From the IMG/VR virus record IMGVR_UViG_3300017726_000068, positions 1 to 26,492 of that record: a DNA stretch of 26,492 nucleotides. The stretch is one strand, 5' to 3'. Positions 22,994-26,492 of this stretch are shown in pieces. Numbering within the stretch: the first letter of the stretch is position 1; each line of letters starts with the position of its first letter. The notes under the pieces were generated by a model. That model did not search any database, had not been told where the DNA came from, and was given only the letters and a program-made list of their open reading frames with translations. This DNA comes from a virus. The translations under genes were made by a program, and so were the position numbers.

Positions 22994-23399
22994 GACTAAT
23001 CAAGTTTGGTATCTATACGCAAACGACATTAAAGAACTTAAGAGACAATGCTATGACGTTATATCTACTCTTTATGTTCAGCTAGGACAAGCTCCAGAAG
23101 CTGAGATAATAGTACAGATGACTAACTTATTTTGTAATGACTTGGCTACCAACTATGGCTCAATGGAATTAGATGAGGTTAGATTTGCCTTAAATAAACA
23201 CATAAGAGAGAATGACGGACCACACTTTGTTAATGTTCCAACGTGGAATGAAGCTCTTAGAAGTTACAAGATGTCAAAAGCACTTAAAAGACAGACTAAT
23301 CAAATAGACCAATATGAAGTCTATAAAAAGAGAGTAGAGTCTTTTAGCAAGGTAATAGATAAAAGAGAGATAAAAAAAATAGGAAAAAGTGAATTATAA
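22980..23399 (+). CDS. 139-residue early protein, possible replication accessory factor
   Basis: Two parts are visible: a helical N-terminal half (NDIKELKRQCYDVISTLYVQ, AEIIVQMTNLFCNDL, MELDEVRFALNKHIREN), then a loop with PTWNEALRSYKMSKALKRQ. A helical bundle with a basic C-terminus fits a helicase loader or DNA-binding accessory protein, but no catalytic motif is present and I do not recognise the family. It overlaps the next gene by 11 nt. Confidence 0.55.
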   Translation: MTKNKTNQVWYLYANDIKELKRQCYDVISTLYVQLGQAPEAEIIVQMTNLFCNDLATNYGSMELDEVRFALNKHIRENDGPHFVNVPTWNEALRSYKMSKALKRQTNQIDQYEVYKKRVESFSKVIDKREIKKIGKSEL

Positions 23400-24015
23400 A
23401 GTCAAATCAATAAAATCAGAAGTCTGTAAAGATTGGCTATTAAATAAACATTATGCCAAAAGACAATGTAGTATTTCTTTTTCATTTGGTTTATTTGATA
23501 ATAAAATATTAATAGGTATTTTAACAATAGGTAAACCAGCTTCAAATCCTTTATGTATAGGAGTATGTGGTAAAGAAAATACTCAATTTGTTTACGAATT
23601 AAATAGACTATGCGTAAATGATAATTTACCAAAAAATACACTTTCTTTCTTTGTAAGTCAATGCTTAAAGATGCTCCCAAAAATGATTCTAGTTAGTTAT
23701 GCAGATACTTCTATGAACCATAACGGTTACATATATCAAGCTACTAACTGGATTTATACTGGTAAAACAAAAGAGAGAACAGACATAGGAAAAGAAAATG
23801 GAAAGCATAGCAGACACTATGATAAGACAATAGATTACAAATTGAATAGAATTTTTAGAAGTTCTAAACATAGATACATTTACTTTTTGGGAAGTAAAAA
23901 AGATAAAAGGTTATTTAAGCAATCTTTAAAATATCAAGTATTAAGTTACCCAAAAGGACAAAATAAAAGATACGATTCAAGTTATAAACCAACAATTCAG
24001 ACTGAACTATTTTAA
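23389..24015 (+). CDS. mom: Mom-like DNA-adenine modification enzyme (GNAT fold)
   Basis: This 208-residue protein matches the Mom family, which in phage Mu converts adenine to a methylcarbamoyl (acetamido-type) derivative that blocks many restriction enzymes. Visible family blocks: KHYAKR (20-25), FGLFDNKILIGILTIGKPAS (33-52), YELNRLCVNDNLPKN (69-83), SYADTS with GYIYQATNWIYTGKT (103-127), and HSRHYDKTIDY. The start is GTG at 23389, inside the preceding gene's end; the conserved N-terminus needs it. Base composition is much more AT-rich than the genes before and after. It sits in the early or middle operon, so the modification could be ready before packaging. Substrate and site are not proven. 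Confidence 0.72.
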   Translation: MNYKVKSIKSEVCKDWLLNKHYAKRQCSISFSFGLFDNKILIGILTIGKPASNPLCIGVCGKENTQFVYELNRLCVNDNLPKNTLSFFVSQCLKMLPKMILVSYADTSMNHNGYIYQATNWIYTGKTKERTDIGKENGKHSRHYDKTIDYKLNRIFRSSKHRYIYFLGSKKDKRLFKQSLKYQVLSYPKGQNKRYDSSYKPTIQTELF

Positions 24016-24410
24016 TGCCCATAACAATAAGTAAACTAAAGAAAAAGCTAGACAAAGTATTTAGCGAGTACATTAGAAAGCGTGATAGCGATTATAAAGG
24101 TAATTGCAAGTGTATTAGTTGTGGTAAAGAATATCCAGCTTTTGGAGGTAGTACTCACGCTGGTCATCTATTTTCTAGACGTTACCTTAGCATAAGATAT
24201 GATGAGAAAAATGTTAATAGCCAGTGTTCGTATTGTAATACTTTTCTTAATGGGAATCAGCTCTTAGCAGCTAGAGGAGTAGAAAATAAATGGGGTAAGG
24301 GTACAGTAGACGAGTTAGAAAGTAGAATGCATATAGTAGTAAAATTAACAAGAACTGATTATGAAGAAGCAATCGAAAGGTATAAACAAAAGATTAGAGA
24401 GCTGGATTAA
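24015..24410 (+). CDS. ninG: NinG/Rap-like recombination endonuclease
   Basis: This 131-residue protein resembles lambda NinG (Rap), a Holliday-junction and D-loop endonuclease. The first 25 residues form a basic helix (ISKLKKKLDKVFSEYIRKRD). Then come C31, C33 and C36 (CKCISCG), the HAGHLFSRRYLSIRYDEKNV segment with His48 and His51, and C72/C75 (CSYC): together a zinc-binding HNH-like core. The C-terminal helix matches family members. In this window it lies between the Mom-like gene and small unknown genes, so it is likely used in phage recombination. Confidence 0.8.
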   Translation: MPITISKLKKKLDKVFSEYIRKRDSDYKGNCKCISCGKEYPAFGGSTHAGHLFSRRYLSIRYDEKNVNSQCSYCNTFLNGNQLLAARGVENKWGKGTVDELESRMHIVVKLTRTDYEEAIERYKQKIRELD

Positions 24411-24478
24411 CAATCGGTTGTTTAAAACTTTAAACTTCGAAGATTGGATAATTGAATCTATTTTATATATTTACAAAG

Positions 24479-24844
24479 ATGAAAAAGACAGTAATATTCG
24501 AGGGAGGAGTAAACAAAGTAAGCACTCTAGCAGACGGAACTCTTAGTATTAACATACATACTCAAGAGCTACCAGAAGAAACAATGATGAGAGTTTTTAG
24601 CTTACGTAAATCTCCTGGAATGGTTCTAATAAGCTCAGACGATATAAGCAAGGCTGAGCAAGATGAAGTTGAAAAGTTTACTACAGACTTTGAAGTAGGT
24701 AAGACTAAAACAGCTTCACAAAGATTAAGAGCTGTATTGTATAGAGTATGGGAGCAAAGCGAACAAGCATACGACTTTCCAATATGGTATGAGTCACAGA
24801 TGGAAAGGATAATAAATAAATACAAATCAACTCTTGAAGTCTAA
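24479..24844 (+). CDS. 121-residue conserved phage protein, unknown function
   Basis: The start MKKTVIFEGGVNKVS is preferred over the in-frame ATG 27 nt upstream, because the beta-rich opening (GTLSINIHTQELPEETMM) then follows naturally and AAAG precedes the ATG. Two parts are seen: an N-terminal strand region (1-50) and a C-terminal helical one (SQRLRAVLYRVWEQSEQAYD, then ESQMERIINKYK). I have seen this plan in proteins from flavobacterial phages, always without a known function. Confidence 0.65.
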   Translation: MKKTVIFEGGVNKVSTLADGTLSINIHTQELPEETMMRVFSLRKSPGMVLISSDDISKAEQDEVEKFTTDFEVGKTKTASQRLRAVLYRVWEQSEQAYDFPIWYESQMERIINKYKSTLEV

Positions 24845-25064
24845 TAGGGCAACCAGACACCAAGAGATTTATAAAAGAACGAAGAACGGACTAGAGTTAG
24901 TATTGCCTAAAAAGATAACAACAGACATAGGATTTCAATTAATGTTTGGATATAGAGAAGATTACAGATTAGAAGAACAAAGACTAGAAGATAACGCTAA
25001 TAGATACAATGCTAAAACCTACAAACGATTTTGGGATGATGAAGATAGGGAAAAGTATTTTTAG
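24834..25064 (+). CDS. 76-residue protein with TTG start, unknown
   Basis: The ORF opens with TTG at 24834 in the 3' end of the preceding gene (11-nt overlap); the first in-frame ATG is far inside. It is rich in Arg and acidic residues: RATRHQEIYKRTKNGLELVL, LEEQRLEDNANRYNAKTYK. No family recognised. Use of TTG makes the start less certain, though the reading frame is well filled. Confidence 0.5.
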   Translation: MKSNRATRHQEIYKRTKNGLELVLPKKITTDIGFQLMFGYREDYRLEEQRLEDNANRYNAKTYKRFWDDEDREKYF

Positions 25065-25191
25065 AACATTAATAGCCTTAATAATACTATTGAGCTGTTT
25101 ACCTATATTTGTTGTAATATTTATACACTATTTTATAGTAGGCTTTATAGCAGAAGAAAATAAAAGAAATGAAGATAATTGCGAGTGTTAG
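25036..25191 (+). CDS. Small single-pass membrane protein
   Basis: This 51-residue protein (MMKIGKSIFRTLIALIILLS) has one long hydrophobic segment (about 9-35), flanked by Lys/Arg on the N side and followed by a charged tail (EENKRNEDNCEC). The start at 25036/25039 is chosen over the ATG at 25009 because it removes a poor nine-residue leader (which overlaps the neighbour) and puts positive residues just before the membrane segment. Function unknown. Confidence 0.5.
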   Translation: MMKIGKSIFRTLIALIILLSCLPIFVVIFIHYFIVGFIAEENKRNEDNCEC

Positions 25192-25366
25192 CATAGAGAT
25201 TAAGTTAGACGATACAGAACTATTAGACGATGCTAAAGATAGAGCAGTAGATAATTTAATAGATAACCTAGATGATTGGCTGAACAATAACGGTATACCT
25301 CCAATAATATCAATTGAGTATAAGCTACCAGAATACGATGACAATGATATAGAATTTTTAAATTAA
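25169..25366 (+). CDS. Acidic 65-residue protein, unknown
   Basis: It begins MKIIASVSIEIKLDDTELLD and ends EYDDNDIEFLN. Roughly a quarter of the residues are Asp or Glu. A beta strand followed by an acidic helix (DNLIDNLDDWLNNNG) is visible. No family recognised. It overlaps the membrane-protein gene by 23 nt, and its TAA (25364-25366) overlaps the HNH start codon at 25366 by one base. Confidence 0.5.
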   Translation: MKIIASVSIEIKLDDTELLDDAKDRAVDNLIDNLDDWLNNNGIPPIISIEYKLPEYDDNDIEFLN

Positions 25367-25706
25367 TGCCTAATCTACCAAAGGGAAAAAAAAGAAATGG
25401 ATAGCAAGTAGCAAAAAGACTACTGGCTTTACTGAGAAGCATAAGTCTGAGAACTATGATTTCTATAATAGTAGAGCTTGGAGAAACCTTAGGAAGTGGC
25501 ACATAGAACGAGAACCACATTGTAGATGGTGTACAGAAGAAGGCAAAGTAAATTATAAAGATAAGATAATCATTGACCACATTATAGAGATTAAAGATGG
25601 TGGAGATAGACTGAATCAAGATAACCTAATGACTTTATGTCTACCACATCATAATCAGAAAACAGCGTGGGCAAAAGCAAAACGTAAAAGAAATGGCAAA
25701 GAGTAA
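25366..25706 (+). CDS. HNH endonuclease split by a -1 frameshift (packaging-associated)
   Basis: The first frame is MPNLPKGKKRNG followed by TAG (25402-25404). The -1 frame, open from 25374 to the stop at 25704-25706, encodes the rest: DFYNSRAWRNLRKWHI, CRWC, the DHIIEIKDGGD histidine block, then NLMTLCLPHHNQKT. This is a full HNH domain with two CxxC/CxxH-like zinc ligands, like the gp74-type HNH that helps HK97-family terminases cut cos. The -1 frame has no start codon of its own. A slip at the A8 run (25386-25393) joins the two frames exactly as in family proteins (MPxLPxxKKKxWI). It could be a real programmed shift, or one missing A in the sequence. The gene is the last enzyme before the genome end. 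Confidence 0.72.
25386..25427 (+). promoter_or_regulatory. Possible -1 slippery site A AAA AAA with weak hairpin
   Basis: The A8 run at 25386-25393 gives A AAA AAA in the register of the first frame, followed by AGA. After the run, AGTAG (25407-25411) can pair with CTACT (25420-25424), with GC/GC outside a mismatch (25404-25405 and 25426-25427). The hairpin is only 5 bp and starts 11-14 nt after the slippery run, so stimulation would be weak. Confidence 0.35.
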
Positions 25707-25980
25707 ATATTATTACGACTATACAAGGAATATAGATGAGGCTAAAGAAGTTATACAAGACTTAAATAGCAATCCTATACCAAACTACTATGTTGGTAGT
25801 ACTTATGGCTATGAAGCTAGGAAAGTATGTGAGGACTGGGATTTAAGTTATAACATAGGCACAGCAGTAACCTATCTACTTAGAAGTAGTTACAAGCACG
25901 ACAGCCCATACGATTGCATACAGAAAGCAATCAATCATCTTAACTTTGAACTAGATAAACTAAACAATAGAGAACAATGA
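25693..25980 (+). CDS. DUF3310-like protein
   Basis: The 95-residue protein matches the small phage DUF3310 family: GYEARKVCEDWDLSYNIGTA, VTYLLRS and SPYDCIQKAINHLNFELDKL correspond to the family's YxFxCxxWxLxxxLGNAVKYixRag.k.....DlxKAixYLexei pattern. Members are often near nucleotide-metabolism or host-takeover genes, with no proven activity. The start overlaps the HNH gene's end by 14 nt, and its stop overlaps the next ATG by 4 nt. Confidence 0.75.
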   Translation: MAKSKYYYDYTRNIDEAKEVIQDLNSNPIPNYYVGSTYGYEARKVCEDWDLSYNIGTAVTYLLRSSYKHDSPYDCIQKAINHLNFELDKLNNREQ

Positions 25981-26219
25981 TAGATAAAATAAAAGAGATT
26001 ACTAAAGATAAAATACTACATCGACTATTAGATACTACCGTACTATATAAATCAGATGGTACTGGTATAATACTTTCGGACTTAATGAATATGATAGACA
26101 TATATACATTAGATTCAATAATAAATAATAAAAAGTCTGTTGAAGAACTAACTATTGAGTTAGACAAAAGGTTAGCAGAAACTAATAATAAAATAAAACA
26201 TCTAAACGAAGAAGAATGA
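25977..26219 (+). CDS. 80-residue protein, unknown
   Basis: This charged, mostly helical protein runs MIDKIKEITKDKILHRLLDT, continues through SDLMNMIDIYTLDS, and ends with IELDKRLAETNNKIKHLNEE. A coiled coil near the end is likely. Overlaps on both sides (ATGA at 25977 and ATGA at 26216) show that it is translated with its neighbours. No family recognised. Confidence 0.55.
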   Translation: MIDKIKEITKDKILHRLLDTTVLYKSDGTGIILSDLMNMIDIYTLDSIINNKKSVEELTIELDKRLAETNNKIKHLNEEE

Positions 26220-26443
26220 CAAGCGAACTACTAGACTTATTCGATGAAGCAAAAAGAATAATAGACAAGCAAGAGCAACTAATTAAGATGCAACAATCTT
26301 TAATTAAGACAATGCAACAAGGACTGCAAGGAGTAGAACTAAACGAGCTACTACTAAAGAAACAACTAGCAGACTTACAAGAGGAGTTAGAAACTATAAC
26401 TAAAGACTATATAGATGTTATGGGGGGGGGCGAAAAAGTATAA
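26216..26443 (+). CDS. Coiled-coil protein at the right end
   Basis: This 75-residue protein has clear heptad-like helices: LLDLFDEAKRIIDKQEQLIK, MQQSLIKTMQQGL, LNELLLKKQLADLQEELETI. It ends MGGGEKV, encoded by the G9 run at 26422-26430. A change in the number of G residues would alter the last residues. Function unknown; its place next to the cos end is typical of small late/early border genes. Confidence 0.55.
   Translation: MTSELLDLFDEAKRIIDKQEQLIKMQQSLIKTMQQGLQGVELNELLLKKQLADLQEELETITKDYIDVMGGGEKV
26422..26430 (+). repeat. G9 homopolymer run
   Basis: Nine consecutive G residues in a very AT-rich genome, inside the end of the last ORF. This is the longest G run that I find in the window; the other long runs are G5. 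Confidence 0.9.
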
Positions 26444-26492
26444 CGAGTATGTAAGTACATCGCACGGGGGACCTTCTCTCCTCTTTCCTCTC
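26444..26492. other. Right genome end with G5 repeat and pyrimidine tract, putative cos side
   Basis: No gene is present. CACGGGGGA occurs at 26463-26471, matching 3-11 at the left end. It is followed by a 20-nt stretch of C and T only (26473-26492). If the two ends join, the two copies lie 32 nt apart in the same orientation. This fits a cos/terminase recognition site. A sequence-assembly edge remains possible. Confidence 0.5.

Noticed and set aside
24443-24473. Possible promoter ATTG plus TATATTTA before the gene at 24479
   Set aside because: The -7 box has a mismatch at the conserved G, and transcription would begin on the start codon itself. It is more likely AT-rich background.
24361-24546. 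61-residue ORF starting MKKQSKGINKR, overlapping ninG and the following gene
   Set aside because: It lies mostly inside two better-supported genes in other frames. Its composition looks like an out-of-frame reading, with no family features.
25233-25619. 128-residue antisense ORF across the HNH region
   Set aside because: It covers the clear HNH motifs on the opposite strand and has the hydrophobic, low-complexity look of an antisense shadow.
1-26492. tRNA genes, integrase or repressor/lysogeny module
   Set aside because: I searched both strands by eye and saw no tRNA-like cloverleaf, integrase motif or divergent repressor region. A computed tRNA search would be firmer than my reading.

Overview
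The window reads as a complete or nearly complete small tailed-phage genome (siphovirus-like, HK97 head fold) infecting a member of the Bacteroidota, most likely a flavobacterium. Four things point there: low GC; start codons preceded by A-rich leaders rather than strong Shine-Dalgarno sites; promoter elements of the Bacteroidota type (TTTG, then TAnnTTTG about 17-23 nt later); and protein families typical of flavobacterial phages. Every gene I accept is on the + strand. I see no integrase, repressor, tRNA or CRISPR array, so nothing in the sequence supports lysogeny.

Left part, packaging, head and tail (1-15833). A putative cos end region is followed by the small terminase (P27 type), two tandem DNA methyltransferases inserted between the terminase genes, the large terminase, a promoter, the portal, a long protein ending in a prohead protease, and the major capsid protein followed by a strong hairpin terminator. 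Next come the connector, adaptor, neck and tail-terminator genes and the tail tube gene. A stable RNA hairpin with a cUACGg loop separates the tube gene from the tail assembly chaperone pair, which carries a textbook -1 frameshift site (G GGA AAC plus a downstream stem-loop). Tape measure, tail-tip and a terminal tail protein finish the module.

Middle, lysis (15830-17758). Small membrane and linker genes, an M15-type D,D-peptidase endolysin, a 3-TM holin like those of gene transfer agents, and a metallophosphoesterase. A 231-nt non-coding region (17759-17989) holds a promoter, a terminator and a second promoter driving the early operon. The first promoter and the terminator could delimit an 80-nt RNA.

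Right part, early, replication and DNA modification (17990-26443). Small membrane and unknown proteins come first, then an SSB-like protein ending in DLPF, a DnaA domain IV-like protein, a winged-helix protein and a 726-residue SNF2-type helicase fused to a DNA methyltransferase. A DnaD-like replication protein has AT-rich iterons in its linker and is the likely origin. A Mom-like DNA-adenine modification enzyme, NinG, several small unknowns, an HNH endonuclease split by a -1 frameshift at an A8 run, a DUF3310 protein and a coiled-coil protein follow. HNH then cos then terS is the usual layout of cos-packaging phages.

The most notable theme is DNA modification: three methyltransferase domains and a Mom-like enzyme in 26.5 kb, together with near-absence of GATC (two found by eye against about 80 expected).
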